From assembly GCF_011326735.1 (NCBI RefSeq), contig NZ_JAANCN010000018.1, positions 1 to 64,000 on the forward strand: a stretch of DNA of 64,000 bases, written 5' to 3'. Origin of the DNA: Phycicoccus endophyticus (GTDB taxonomy: Bacteria > Actinomycetota > Actinomycetes > Actinomycetales > Dermatophilaceae). Shown one piece after another: positions 1-9,999 of the stretch. The stretch's first letter is position 1; each line of letters begins with the position of its first letter. The notes below the pieces were generated by a model. The model did no database searches, was not told the origin of the DNA, and saw only the letters and a list, made by a program, of their open reading frames with translations. The position numbers were made by a program, and so were the translations under genes.

Positions 1-104
1 GCCGTGGGGCGCGCCGACCCGGCCCGGCCGCCCCCGGCGCCGGCGCGCGCCGAGGTCCCGCGTCGCGGCGGACGCGAGGCGGGTCCGGTGCGGCCGGCAG
101 CCAT
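1..104 (-). CDS. Start of a probable FtsB/DivIC-like septum initiator (partial)
   Basis: Reading leftward from an ATG at 104, a frame stays open for 34 codons to the window edge. The visible part begins MAAGRTGPASRPPRRG and is basic and rich in Pro, Gly and Ala. An AGGAG lies 7 bases before the ATG, and the start is only 20 bases after the eno stop, so the gene probably shares the eno operon. In actinobacteria the gene directly after eno usually encodes an FtsB-like division protein with a disordered basic N-terminus, and this fits. The coiled coil and membrane segment that would prove it lie outside the window, so the call rests on position and composition. Confidence 0.45.
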   Translation of the reverse strand, partial: MAAGRTGPASRPPRRGTSARAGAGGGRAGSARPT

Positions 105-124
105 GGGAGCGCTCCTGCTCCGGC

Positions 125-1453
<1,329 letters not shown>

Positions 1454-1537
1454 CTAGCCGGGCCCGCCCCGGTCGCCCACGACCGACCCGCCTCCGCGGC
1501 CTCCGGGTGGCCTCGCGCGGGCCCGTCGACGGCCGGC

Positions 1538-2467
1538 TCAGCCGAGCGCCGCGAGCGCGACGGCGATGGCCGCCCCGACCCGGGCGTTGTGCTCGACGAG
1601 CGCGATGTTCGTCGCCAGCGACCGTCCACCGGAGAGCTCGACGACCCGGCCGAGCAGGTAGGGGGTGATGTCCTTGCCGCGCACCCCGGCCCGGTCGGCG
1701 TCGGCCAGCGCACGGGCGATGACCTCGTCGATCTCCTCGCGCGGCAGCTCGTCCTCCACGGGCACCGGGTTCGCGACGGCGATCCCGCTGGGTAGGCCGA
1801 GGTCCCAGGTGGCCCGGGCCATCCGCGCCACCTCCTCGGGGCGCTCGAGGCGCATCGGCACCGGCACCCCGGAGGAGCGCGAGAAGAACGACGGGAAGTC
1901 GTCGGTGCCGAGGCCCACGACGGGGACCCCGAGGGTCTCGAGCACCTCGAGGGTGCGGCCGATGTCGAGGATGGACTTCACCCCCGCCGAGACGACCGCC
2001 ACGCGGGTGCGGGAGAGCTCGGTGAGGTCGGCGGAGACGTCCATCGAGGACTCCGCCCCCTGGTGGACCCCGCCGAGCCCGCCGGTGACGAACAGCTCGA
2101 TGCCCGCGAGCCCGGCGATGCGCATGGTGCTCGCCACCGTCGTCGCCCCGTGCGAGCCGGTGGAGACGACGTAGCCGAGGTCGCGGACGCTCACCTTGGG
2201 GATCTGGCCGTCCGACCCGAGCAGCTCGAGCTCGTCGTCGGCGAGCCCGACCGTCGGCCGGCCGGCGATGACGGCGATGGTGGCCGGCACGGCGCCGCCC
2301 GCGCGGACGATGGCCTCCACGCGCCGCGCCATCGCCACGTTCTGCGGGTAGGGCATCCCGTGGCTGATGATCGTCGACTCCAGGGCGACCACCGGGAGTC
2401 CCTCGGCGAGCGCGTCGCGCACCTCCGGGGCGAGGGCGAGCAGCGGGTGCGGTTCGGGCGTGGTCAT
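1538..2467 (-). CDS. psuG: Pseudouridine-5'-phosphate glycosidase
   Basis: PsuG splits pseudouridine 5'-phosphate into uracil and ribose 5-phosphate, the second step of pseudouridine breakdown. The 309-residue protein has the family's conserved blocks: the catalytic Glu in VVALESTIISHG, Lys in KVSVRDLGYV, the metal-binding Asp in SSMDVSADL, Lys in SAGVKSILDIG, and Asn in LATNIALVEHN near the C-terminus. The ATG at 2467 overlaps the psuK stop by four bases (ATGA), so translation is probably coupled to the kinase. The open frame runs further upstream only as a shadow of psuK. No transporter gene accompanies the pair. Confidence 0.95.
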   Translation of the reverse strand: MTTPEPHPLLALAPEVRDALAEGLPVVALESTIISHGMPYPQNVAMARRVEAIVRAGGAVPATIAVIAGRPTVGLADDELELLGSDGQIPKVSVRDLGYVVSTGSHGATTVASTMRIAGLAGIELFVTGGLGGVHQGAESSMDVSADLTELSRTRVAVVSAGVKSILDIGRTLEVLETLGVPVVGLGTDDFPSFFSRSSGVPVPMRLERPEEVARMARATWDLGLPSGIAVANPVPVEDELPREEIDEVIARALADADRAGVRGKDITPYLLGRVVELSGGRSLATNIALVEHNARVGAAIAVALAALG

Positions 2468-3618
2468 CGGGTCAGCTCCTCGACGGATGGCTCGGTGGGG
2501 GTCAGATGGGTCGCGACGAGGGCCGCGGTCAGGTCCGGGCGCACGGTGTCGGGGCAGGTGCAGGTGAGCGCGGCGAGCACCTGGCCGTAGCGCGCCGCCT
2601 CCACCGGGTCGGCGCCGCCCAGCAGCGCGTGCACGTAGCCGGCGGTCATCGCGTCGCCGGCGCCCGTGACGTCCTCCACCGTGGTCTCCGGGGCGGCGAC
2701 GGCGACCGCGCGGCCGGGGTGGCCGGCCTCCGGGCGCTGCGAGAGCAGGCTCCCCTGCCGGCCCCGGCGGACCCAGACGTGCTCGACGCCGCGGGCGTGC
2801 AGGGTCCCCGCCGCCTCGAGGATCGCCGCCGGGTCCTCCCCGACGCAGTGGCCGACGAGCGCCCCCAGCTCGTCGACGTTGGGGGTCAGGGTGTGCACCA
2901 CGGCCGGGCCGCCGAGCACCCGGCCGACCCGGGTGGCCTTGGCGACGCTCACCGGCTCCAGGACCACGGGGACGCCGGCGTCCCCGGCGGCAGCGAGCAG
3001 CCACCGGACGACGTCGGCGCCGAGGTTGCCGTCGACGACGAGCGCGTCGGCGGCGGCGAGCAGCCCCGGGACGGCGGCGAGCTCGGGGACCGACAGCTCG
3101 TCGGTGGCGCGCATGTCGGCGACGGCGACGAGCAGGTCGCCCCCGTCGTCGAGCACGGCGGTGTACGACCCCGTCGGGTGCGCCGAGGTGACGACCTCGC
3201 GGCAGTCGACGCCGGCGGCCGCCGTGCGGGCGACGACGGTACGTCCGGGCAGGTCGTCGCCGACGGCGGCCACGAGCCGGGTGGGCCGGCCGAGCCGCGC
3301 GAGGTTCTCGGCGATGTTGCGTCCGACGCCTCCCACGCTCGAGGTGGAGGTGCCCGGGTTGCTCGTGCCGAGGACGGGCGCGGCGCGCGTGCGGACTTTG
3401 GCGTCGAGCACGGCGCCGCCGACGACGAGCACGGAGCGCGCGTCGGGCCTGACGAGGTAGCCCCGCCCGAGGAGCACGCCCTTGCGGGTGAGGTTGCTCA
3501 GGTGGACCGAGACGGCGGCCCGGGTGGAGCCGAGCCGGTGGGCGAGGGCCGCGGCGTCCAGGAGCGGGTCGGCGCGCAGCAGCGCGACGATCTCGCGCTC
3601 GCGCTCGGTGAGGTCCAC
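2464..3618 (-). CDS. psuK: PfkB-family pseudouridine kinase with N-terminal HTH
   Basis: Phosphorylates pseudouridine before cleavage by PsuG. A winged-helix-like N-terminus (LTEREREIVALLRADPLL, then LAHRLGSTRAAVSVHL) precedes a PfkB ribokinase domain with GGVGRNIAENLARLG and the anion-hole signature DVTGAGDAMTAG. This layout matches E. coli PsuK/YeiI, so the protein may also bind DNA. The start is uncertain. GTG at 3618 gives 384 residues and lies seven bases after a TAGAGT -10 box, which suits a leaderless mRNA. An ATG at 3645 would add nine residues but lacks a good ribosome site. The adjacent psuG, joined by an ATGA overlap, supports the substrate; PfkB kinases alone are hard to assign. 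Confidence 0.85.
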   Translation of the reverse strand: MDLTEREREIVALLRADPLLDAAALAHRLGSTRAAVSVHLSNLTRKGVLLGRGYLVRPDARSVLVVGGAVLDAKVRTRAAPVLGTSNPGTSTSSVGGVGRNIAENLARLGRPTRLVAAVGDDLPGRTVVARTAAAGVDCREVVTSAHPTGSYTAVLDDGGDLLVAVADMRATDELSVPELAAVPGLLAAADALVVDGNLGADVVRWLLAAAGDAGVPVVLEPVSVAKATRVGRVLGGPAVVHTLTPNVDELGALVGHCVGEDPAAILEAAGTLHARGVEHVWVRRGRQGSLLSQRPEAGHPGRAVAVAAPETTVEDVTGAGDAMTAGYVHALLGGADPVEAARYGQVLAALTCTCPDTVRPDLTAALVATHLTPTEPSVEELTR

Positions 3619-3625
3619 GCTTGCA

Positions 3626-3631
3626 ACTCTA
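3626..3631 (-). promoter_or_regulatory. -10 box for leaderless psuK
   Basis: TAGAGT on the minus strand ends seven bases before the GTG at 3618, so transcription would begin at or next to the start codon. A TTGCAG lies 14 bases further up as a poor -35. Confidence 0.35.
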
Positions 3632-3694
3632 AAGGCCCTTCGCATCTGCAAGCACACCGGCCCCCTCGCGCTCTGCGCCCCACCGCCCGGCCCT

Positions 3695-3813
3695 CGAGTG
3701 CGCACGAGGTTGCCAGGACAGCCACCTGCGCACTCGCCGCCGTGAGGCGCCCGGCCGCCACGGCGCCGAGTGCGGGCGCGGTTGCCAGGACAGCCACCTG
3801 CGCACTCGCCGCC
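3695..3813. repeat. Two copies of a 47-bp intergenic element
   Basis: Copies at 3695-3741 and 3767-3813 both start with CGAGTGCG and end in CGCACTCG plus CCGCC. In each copy those 8-bp ends are perfect inverted repeats flanking a shared core (GTTGCCAGGACAGCCACCTG). The copies differ at only a few positions near the left end and are separated by 25 bp. They lie in the 232-bp gap between the psuK start and the mazG stop, which otherwise shows no gene. They could form hairpins that end mazG-distal transcription or belong to a dispersed family. Confidence 0.75.
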
Positions 3814-3850
3814 GGTCGGTGGGTGGCTGGGTGGGGTGGGTGCCTGCGGC

Positions 3851-4801
3851 TCAGCCTGCGGCGGCATCGTCCGCGACGTCGCGCAGCGCCGCGCGCACCC
3901 GCTCCTCGGCCAGGGTCAGCTCGGTGCGCGCCCGCTGGAGTGCCTCGAGGGTGCCCTCCCCCGGGGTGAGGGCACGGCGCCGGACCCGGGCGAGCACCTT
4001 CTCCGCGGCGAGCTGCGCAGGCAGGGCGGCCGGGATGCCGTGCAGGGGGTCCGCGGAGTACTCGCCGCCGGAGGCCGCCTTCTCGGCGGCCTTGATCCGC
4101 TCCCACTCCTGCTCGACCTGCGCCGGGGTGCTCGCGTCACCGTCGGTGAAGACGTGCGGATGGCGCCGTACGAGCTTGTCGACGAGCAGCCCGGCCACGG
4201 TGTCGATGTCGAAGGGGTCGGCGGTGTCGTCCTCGGCGACCCGGGCGTGGAAGAGCACCTGGAGCAGGACGTCCCCGAGCTCCTCGGCGACCGCGCGCGG
4301 GTCGCCGTGCTCGATGGCCTCGAGCACCTCGTAGGTCTCCTCGACGAGGTAGGGCCCGAGGCTTGCGTGCGTCTGCTCGGCGTCCCAGGGGCAGCCGCCG
4401 GGCGAGCGCAGGCGGTCCATGGCCGCGACGGCGTCGAGGAGGCGGCCGCCCTGGACGTCCCAGGAGCCCACGACGAGCTCGACCTCGGGAGGCGTCTCGA
4501 GACGCGAGACCTCGGCCGCGACTGCGTCCGAGAGCCCCGGGTCGGTGTCGGCGGAGCCGAGCCAGACGACCGGGTCGGCGGTGGCCAGCTCGACGAGCCG
4601 ACGGGCCAGCGCCGGCGGGGGGAGCTCGCCGACGTACTCGAGCTCGAGGCCCGCCTCGGTCAGCGCCTCCGCGAGGGGCTCCTGCGGGCTGCGGGCCAGT
4701 CGGCGGGTGGCGCCGGTGAGCACCTCCCACGCCTGGTGGGACAGCAGCCCCGGGGCGACCCTCGGGGAGGTGACGAGGAGCGCCAGACGCCCGGCGGTCA
4801 C
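3851..4801 (-). CDS. mazG: MazG nucleoside triphosphate pyrophosphohydrolase
   Basis: A house-cleaning enzyme hydrolysing (often aberrant) NTPs to NMP and pyrophosphate. The 316-residue protein has an N-terminal region of about 120 residues like that of mycobacterial MazG. The core MazG domain follows (about 130-235), with RSPGGCPWDAEQTH, the metal-binding EETYEVLEAIE and EELGDVLLQVLFHA, then VRRHPHVFTDGD and a C-terminal helical part. The GTG start at 4801 overlaps the upstream lipoprotein stop by four bases (GTGA), so the two are translationally coupled. The longer upstream open frame is a shadow. mfd, the lipoprotein gene, mazG and eno run in the same direction, an order common in actinobacteria. 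Confidence 0.93.
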   Translation of the reverse strand: MTAGRLALLVTSPRVAPGLLSHQAWEVLTGATRRLARSPQEPLAEALTEAGLELEYVGELPPPALARRLVELATADPVVWLGSADTDPGLSDAVAAEVSRLETPPEVELVVGSWDVQGGRLLDAVAAMDRLRSPGGCPWDAEQTHASLGPYLVEETYEVLEAIEHGDPRAVAEELGDVLLQVLFHARVAEDDTADPFDIDTVAGLLVDKLVRRHPHVFTDGDASTPAQVEQEWERIKAAEKAASGGEYSADPLHGIPAALPAQLAAEKVLARVRRRALTPGEGTLEALQRARTELTLAEERVRAALRDVADDAAAG

Positions 4802-5313
4802 TTCGAGGTGCTGTAGGACTCGACCCACTCGGGCTGGGTCTCCGCGACGCTCGCGGTCGAGGGGTCGAAGTCCCCGTAGCGGGGGTTGACCTCGACGTCG
4901 AGCTTCTCGAACAGCGAGATCGGGACCTGCACGCCCGCGTCCTGGATGGCCTGCAGCGCGAGCTCGGCGCGCAGCACCTCGAGCGTCGGCTCCTCGGCGG
5001 GCTCGCCGTCGTAGTCGGGCTGCTGCTCGTAGGTGTGCTCGGCGACGGTCTCCGAGACCGGGGAGCCCTGCTGCTCGGCGAGGTCGAGGATGACGGGGGC
5101 CTGGATGAGCCGGCTCAGCACATCGCTCGTCGAGAGGTTGGCACTGGGGAAGGTCGCGTTGATCTGGGACTGCGCGGTGTGCACCTCGGTCTCGGTGATG
5201 ACCTGTCCGTCGACCGTGGCCGCCCGGTTGGCCTGCGTCGTGCCACACCCGGTCGTGACGAGGGCGACACCGAGGGCGAGGGCCGCGCTGACGCGGCGGA
5301 CCGAGGGGGTCAC
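4798..5313 (-). CDS. SurA-N-like lipoprotein, no visible PPIase domain
   Basis: A predicted 171-residue lipoprotein: basic start (VTPSVRRVSA), hydrophobic stretch ALALGVALVTTGC ending in a lipobox Cys at about residue 23, then a mature domain with VDGQVITETEVHTAQSQIN, typical of the SurA/PrsA N-terminal chaperone fold. The chain ends near residue 171 without the parvulin domain a full PrsA foldase would carry. It may be a chaperone or an LpqU-position counterpart; the family is inferred. GTG at 5313 is chosen because AAAGGA lies 8 bases upstream and the signal peptide then starts correctly. The stop overlaps the mazG start, and mfd ends 19 bases upstream. Confidence 0.8.
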   Translation of the reverse strand: MTPSVRRVSAALALGVALVTTGCGTTQANRAATVDGQVITETEVHTAQSQINATFPSANLSTSDVLSRLIQAPVILDLAEQQGSPVSETVAEHTYEQQPDYDGEPAEEPTLEVLRAELALQAIQDAGVQVPISLFEKLDVEVNPRYGDFDPSTASVAETQPEWVESYSTSK

Positions 5314-5332
5314 GAGCAGTCCTTTCGTCCGG

Positions 5333-8300
5333 TCACCCCCGGGCGGGGGCGCTCGCGGCGCGGGCGGCCGCACCGACATTGTCCATGACGACCGCGCGGA
5401 GGACCTCGGCGGCCCACTCGAGGATGTCACGGTCGCGCAGGGGGCGGCCACCCACCGCGGCCGTGCGGGGCGCGGGGACGAGCAGGCTGTGTGTCGCGGC
5501 CTTGAGGATGGACCGCGGGTAGACGCGCTGCAGGCGCAGCTGCTGGCTCTCGCGCAGCTCCACCGGACCGAAGCGCACGTGGTTGCCCTGGAGGCTGATG
5601 TCGGCGACCCCGGCCTCGCGCGCCACGGTCCGCAGCCGGGCCACCTCGAGGAGGTTGCGCACCGGCTCGGGCACCGGCCCGTAGCGGTCGACCAGCTCGC
5701 CCTCGATCTCCGCCAGCTGCGCCTCGTCGACGACGGCGGCCAGCTTCTTGTACATCTCGAGGCGCAGCCGCTCGTGCGGCACGTAGTCGTGCGGGAGGTG
5801 GGCGTCGACCGGCAGCTCGATCCGGATCTCGGCCGGCGCCTCCTCGCCCTCGCCCCGGAAGGAGGCCACGGCCTCCCCGACGAGGCGGACGTAGAGGTCG
5901 AACCCGACCCCGGCGATGTGCCCGGACTGCTCGCCGCCGAGCAGGTTGCCCGCGCCGCGGATCTCGAGGTCCTTCATCGCCACCTGCATGCCGGCACCGA
6001 GGTCGGTGTTGCTCGCGATGGTCTGCAGCCGGTCGAGCGCGGTCTCGGTGAGCGGCGTCTCGGGCGGGTAGAGGAAGTACGAGTACGCCCGCTCCCGGCC
6101 GCGGCCGACCCGTCCGCGCAGCTGGTGCAGCTGGCTGAGGCCGAGCCGGTCGGCCCGCTCGACGATCAGGGTGTTGGCGTTGCTGATGTCGAGCCCGGTC
6201 TCGACGATCGTCGTGCACACGAGCACGTCGAACCGCTTCTCCCAGAAGTCGACCACCACCTGCTCGAGCTTGTGCTCGCCCATCTTCCCGTGCGCTGTCG
6301 CCACCCGGGCCTCGGGGACGAGCTCGCGGATGCGGGCGGCGGCACGCTCGATCGTCGAGACCTTGTTGTGGACGAGGAAGACCTGGCCCTCTCGCAGCAG
6401 CTCGCGTCGGATGGCGGCGGTCACCGTCTTCTCGTCGTAGGCGCCGACGTAGGTGAGCACCGGGTGGCGCTCCTCGGGCGGGGTGGCGAGCGTGGACATC
6501 TCGCGGATGCCGGTGACCGCCATCTCGAGGGTGCGGGGGATCGGGGTCGCCGACATGGCGAGGACGTCGACCGAGGTGCGCAGCGCCTTGAGCTGCTCCT
6601 TGTGCTCGACGCCGAAGCGCTGCTCCTCGTCGACGACGACGAGGCCGAGGTTCTTGAAGCGGACCTCCCTGGAGAGGAGTCGGTGGGTGCCGATGACGAG
6701 GTCGACCGAGCCGTCGGCCAGGCCTGCGAGGACCGCCCGGGCCTCGGCGTCGCTCTGGAAGCGGGAGAGCGCCTTGACGGTGACCGGGAAGCCGGCATAG
6801 CGCTCGGAGAAGGTGTTGAGGTGCTGCTGGACGAGCAGGGTGGTGGGGCAGAGCACGGCCACCTGCGTGCCGTCCTGGATCGCCTTGAAGGCCGCCCGGA
6901 CCGCGATCTCGGTCTTGCCGTAGCCCACGTCGCCGCAGACGAGGCGGTCCATGGGCACGGCGCGCTCCATGTCGGCCTTGACCTCCTCGATCGTGCTCAG
7001 CTGGTCGGGGGTTTCGACGTGCGCGAAGGCGTCCTCGAGCTCGCGCTGCCACGGGGTGTCCGGCCCGAAGGCGTGGCCGGTGGTCGCCATCCGGGCGGAG
7101 TAGAGCCGGATGAGCTCGGCGGCGATCTGCTTGACGTACCGCCGGGCGCGGCCCTTGGTCTGCTGCCAGTCCGAGCCACCCATCTTGTTCAGCGTCGGCT
7201 GCTCCCCGCCGACGTACCGGGTCACCTGGTCGAGCTGGTCGGTGGGGACGTAGAGCCGGTCCCCCGGCTGGCCACGCTTGGAGGCGGCGTACTCGAGGAC
7301 GAGGTACTCGCGGGTGGCGCCCTGGACCGTGCGCTGCATCATCTCCACGAAGCGCCCCACTCCGTGCTGCTCGTGGACGACGAAGTCGCCCGGGCGCAGC
7401 TGGAGGGGGTCGACCTGGTTGCGGCGGCGGGAGGGCATCCGCCGCATGTCCTTGGTCGAGGTGCCGGAGCCGCCGGCCGCGCCGGTGAGGTCGGCCTCGG
7501 TGATGACGGCGAGCCGCTCGTCGGGCGCGAGGAAGCCGTGGCCGACTGCCCCGGTGGTCACGATGACCACGCCCGGCTCCGGCTCGGCCTGCCCGGGCAC
7601 GAGCCGGCAGCGGACCTCGTGCTCGGCGAGGACCTCGCAGACGCGCTGCGCCAGGCCCGGCCCCTCGGTGGCGGCGAGCACCGCCCAGTCCTGCCCGACG
7701 AGGCGGCGCAGCTCGGCCACGGCGTCCTCGGTGCTGCCCCGGAACGTGGGTGCGGGCGCGAGCCCGAGGTCGAGCACGTCGTCCGCGCCGTCGCCGGGGA
7801 AGGGGGTGAGGTCGAGCCAGCCGAGGCCGAGGTCTCGGGCCTGCTCACGCAGCTCGGCGATCGTGCGGAAGGAGGCGGTGCCGAGGACCGCCTCGAGGTC
7901 GATGGGCACCGCGCTGCCCCCGGCCGCGTTCGCCCACCCGGCCTGGAGGAACTCCTCGCTCGTCGAGACGAGGTCGTGGGCACGGGTGCGCACCCGCTCC
8001 GGGTCGCAGTCGACGAGCACCGAGCCCGGGGGCATGACCTCCAGCAGGGTCTCCATGCCGTCGACGAGCGCGGGTGAGAGCGCCTCCATGCCCTCGACCG
8101 CGATCCCCTGGGCCAGCTTCTCGAGCAGGTCGGCGACCCCGGGGAGCTGGTCGGCGAGGGCGGCGGCACGTTCGCGGACGGCGGGCGTGAGGAGCAGCTC
8201 GCGACACGGAGGTGCCCACAGCCCGTGCTCGGCGACCTCCAGGGAGCGCTGGTCGGCCACCTTGAACCAGCGGATCTCCTCGACGGTGTCCCCCCACATC

Positions 8301-8914
8301 TCGATCCGCAGCGGGTGCTCCTCGGTGGGCGGAAAGACGTCGAGAATGCCTCCACGGACGGCGAACTCGCCACGACGCTCGACGAGGTCGACCCGGGCGT
8401 AGGCCGCCGCGGCGAGGTCCTCGACGATGCGCTCGAGCGGCACCTCGTCGCCGGCGGCGAGCGCGACCGGGCGCAGCTCGCCGAGCCCCTTGGCGACCGG
8501 CTGGAGGACGGCGCGGACGGGCGCGACGACGACGGCCAGCCGCCCGTGGGTGGCGTCACCCGCATCGGGGTGCGCCAGCCGGCGCAGGACCGAGAGCCGC
8601 TGCCCCACGGTGTCGCTGCGCGGGCTGAGCCGCTCGTGCGGCAGGGTCTCCCACGAGGGGAACAGCCCGACGGCGTCCTCCCCGAGGGTCGCGGCGAGCC
8701 CGGCGTGGAGGTCCTCGGCCTCGCGCCCGGTCGCGCACACCGCGAGCACGGGGGCGCCACCGGGGCGAGGGCTGAGCGCGGAGACGACGGCCGGGCGGGC
8801 GCCGGCGGGGGCGTACGCCTCCACCGCGGCCGCCGGCACGGCGAGAGCGTCGGAGAGGGTGGTCAGCTGCGGGAGCGCGGCGAGGTGCGATCGCACCGGG
8901 GCGAGGGAGGGCAT
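5333..8914 (-). CDS. mfd: Transcription-repair coupling factor Mfd
   Basis: Removes RNA polymerase stalled at lesions and recruits UvrA. About 1193 residues, as usual for the family. Order: UvrB-like N-terminal domains 1a/2/1b, the CarD-like RNA polymerase-interaction domain ([17 protein letters not shown], about residue 505), then an SF2 translocase with Walker [15 protein letters not shown] (about 665), DEEQ box [14 protein letters not shown] (about 760), [34 protein letters not shown], and the C-terminal TRCF domain. The start at 8914 ([11 protein letters not shown]) is preferred because TATTCT lies ten bases upstream. An in-frame upstream start at 8947 would overlap that box. Confidence 0.97.
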   Translation of the reverse strand: MPSLAPVRSHLAALPQLTTLSDALAVPAAAVEAYAPAGARPAVVSALSPRPGGAPVLAVCATGREAEDLHAGLAATLGEDAVGLFPSWETLPHERLSPRSDTVGQRLSVLRRLAHPDAGDATHGRLAVVVAPVRAVLQPVAKGLGELRPVALAAGDEVPLERIVEDLAAAAYARVDLVERRGEFAVRGGILDVFPPTEEHPLRIEMWGDTVEEIRWFKVADQRSLEVAEHGLWAPPCRELLLTPAVRERAAALADQLPGVADLLEKLAQGIAVEGMEALSPALVDGMETLLEVMPPGSVLVDCDPERVRTRAHDLVSTSEEFLQAGWANAAGGSAVPIDLEAVLGTASFRTIAELREQARDLGLGWLDLTPFPGDGADDVLDLGLAPAPTFRGSTEDAVAELRRLVGQDWAVLAATEGPGLAQRVCEVLAEHEVRCRLVPGQAEPEPGVVIVTTGAVGHGFLAPDERLAVITEADLTGAAGGSGTSTKDMRRMPSRRRNQVDPLQLRPGDFVVHEQHGVGRFVEMMQRTVQGATREYLVLEYAASKRGQPGDRLYVPTDQLDQVTRYVGGEQPTLNKMGGSDWQQTKGRARRYVKQIAAELIRLYSARMATTGHAFGPDTPWQRELEDAFAHVETPDQLSTIEEVKADMERAVPMDRLVCGDVGYGKTEIAVRAAFKAIQDGTQVAVLCPTTLLVQQHLNTFSERYAGFPVTVKALSRFQSDAEARAVLAGLADGSVDLVIGTHRLLSREVRFKNLGLVVVDEEQRFGVEHKEQLKALRTSVDVLAMSATPIPRTLEMAVTGIREMSTLATPPEERHPVLTYVGAYDEKTVTAAIRRELLREGQVFLVHNKVSTIERAAARIRELVPEARVATAHGKMGEHKLEQVVVDFWEKRFDVLVCTTIVETGLDISNANTLIVERADRLGLSQLHQLRGRVGRGRERAYSYFLYPPETPLTETALDRLQTIASNTDLGAGMQVAMKDLEIRGAGNLLGGEQSGHIAGVGFDLYVRLVGEAVASFRGEGEEAPAEIRIELPVDAHLPHDYVPHERLRLEMYKKLAAVVDEAQLAEIEGELVDRYGPVPEPVRNLLEVARLRTVAREAGVADISLQGNHVRFGPVELRESQQLRLQRVYPRSILKAATHSLLVPAPRTAAVGGRPLRDRDILEWAAEVLRAVVMDNVGAAARAASAPARG

Positions 8915-8924
8915 GTCACCGACC

Positions 8925-8930
8925 AGAATA
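8925..8930 (-). promoter_or_regulatory. -10 box upstream of mfd
   Basis: TATTCT on the minus strand ends ten bases before the ATG at 8914, giving a leaderless or near-leaderless transcript. It argues against the start at 8947. Confidence 0.4.
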
Positions 8931-9016
8931 GTGCGCACCACCGACACGGACGGAGCGAGGCGTTGCGGCCCGGTCGTCGGCCCAGCAGCCCGGTGAGGGC
9001 TTCCGTTGACCAGGGA

Positions 9017-9748
9017 CTATGCCGCGGCGGAACCGGCCGCTGGCTGGCCCCGACGGCGGGTCGCGTAGTACACGAGCAGTACCGCGGCCGCGACGAAGTC
9101 CTCGGTGGCCCGCTGCACGTAGTACGTCACGTTCTCGACGACGCCCTCGGGTCGGGCCGGTGTCACGACGTGCAGCGCCAGGATGAGCGCGAGGAGAGCG
9201 ACGGCGGAGACGATGTTCCGCCAGCGGTGTGGCGGACCGTCCCGCAGCAGGGCGGGGTCCACCGCGTCGACCACCAGGGGGACGAGCACGAAGGCTCCCA
9301 GGGCCTCCGCCATGTCGGTCGCCAGGGCGCTACGGCCTGCCAGGACGGGGAAGAGGACGCCCACGGCGGGGACAACCAGTGCCCACCGGGACAACGGACG
9401 CGGGAGCTGGAGGTAGACGACGAGGATCCCGAGCCCGACGAGGGCCTCGTTGAGGGTGACCACCTGCGAGGGCCACGGCGCCTGGCGCAGGAGCAGCCCA
9501 CCGCCGACGAGGACCACACCGGCCCCGAGAGTCAGCGGCCACTGCAGCCGGCTGGCGCCCAGCCGCGGCCGCACCAGGTCCAGCCAGGCAGCCACCACGA
9601 GGAGGATGAGGAAGCCCTCGCTGTTGCGCGAGACCGTCCGTCCGAGGTGCCCGGGCAGGAGGTCGGCCAAGGTACGGGTCAGGATGAGGAGCAACAGGGC
9701 CACGACGACGCCGTAGAGGGCGAGCCGGGCCCACCCTGGGGTCCGCAT
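9017..9748 (-). CDS. Unrecognised polytopic membrane protein
   Basis: A 243-residue protein with about seven hydrophobic segments (for example LALYGVVVALLLLILT, FLILLVVAAWLDLV, LTLGAGVVLVGGGLLL, IVSAVALLALILALHVV). The hydrophilic tail ends RRRGQPAAGSAAA. I do not recognise a family. The ATG at 9748 starts just before the first membrane segment. The frame continues upstream without hydrophobic content, and no strong ribosome site was found. It sits at the left edge of the exopolysaccharide island, divergent from the large secreted protein at 10000, so a role in that system is possible but is inferred from position only. Confidence 0.65.
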   Translation of the reverse strand: MRTPGWARLALYGVVVALLLLILTRTLADLLPGHLGRTVSRNSEGFLILLVVAAWLDLVRPRLGASRLQWPLTLGAGVVLVGGGLLLRQAPWPSQVVTLNEALVGLGILVVYLQLPRPLSRWALVVPAVGVLFPVLAGRSALATDMAEALGAFVLVPLVVDAVDPALLRDGPPHRWRNIVSAVALLALILALHVVTPARPEGVVENVTYYVQRATEDFVAAAVLLVYYATRRRGQPAAGSAAA

Positions 9749-9854
9749 GCTGGATCTAACCACGCCGACGGGCCCTGGCACACCGCCCCGGGGCACCTGG
9801 GGCCCGGTCCGGCCGTGGAGCGCAGCTCCGGCAGGCCTTTTTGTCTCGAATCGG

Positions 9855-9883
9855 CAGACAATCGGCGGCTGCCCCGTTACGGT
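9855..9883 (+). promoter_or_regulatory. Candidate promoter of the large secreted protein
   Basis: CAGACA (9855-9860) and TACGGT (9878-9883) are separated by 17 bases in the 251-bp divergent gap. The implied leader to the ATG at 10000 is about 110 bases. No operator-like palindrome stands out here. Confidence 0.35.
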
Positions 9884-9999
9884 AGGCCCGGCGACTACCC
9901 AGCAGGAGGGCGTTCGCCGTCCGGCTCCTCGGCGCCGGACCACAACATCGGGTACCCGCAGCGCGGAGACCCGTCCGAGAGAGCAGGGACTCGGAACAC

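Noticed and set aside
5033-8077. A 1014-codon open frame antisense to mfd
   Set aside because: Composition (Leu-Glu-Val-Asp repeats) mirrors the antisense of high-GC codons, and the minus strand carries unmistakable Mfd motifs.
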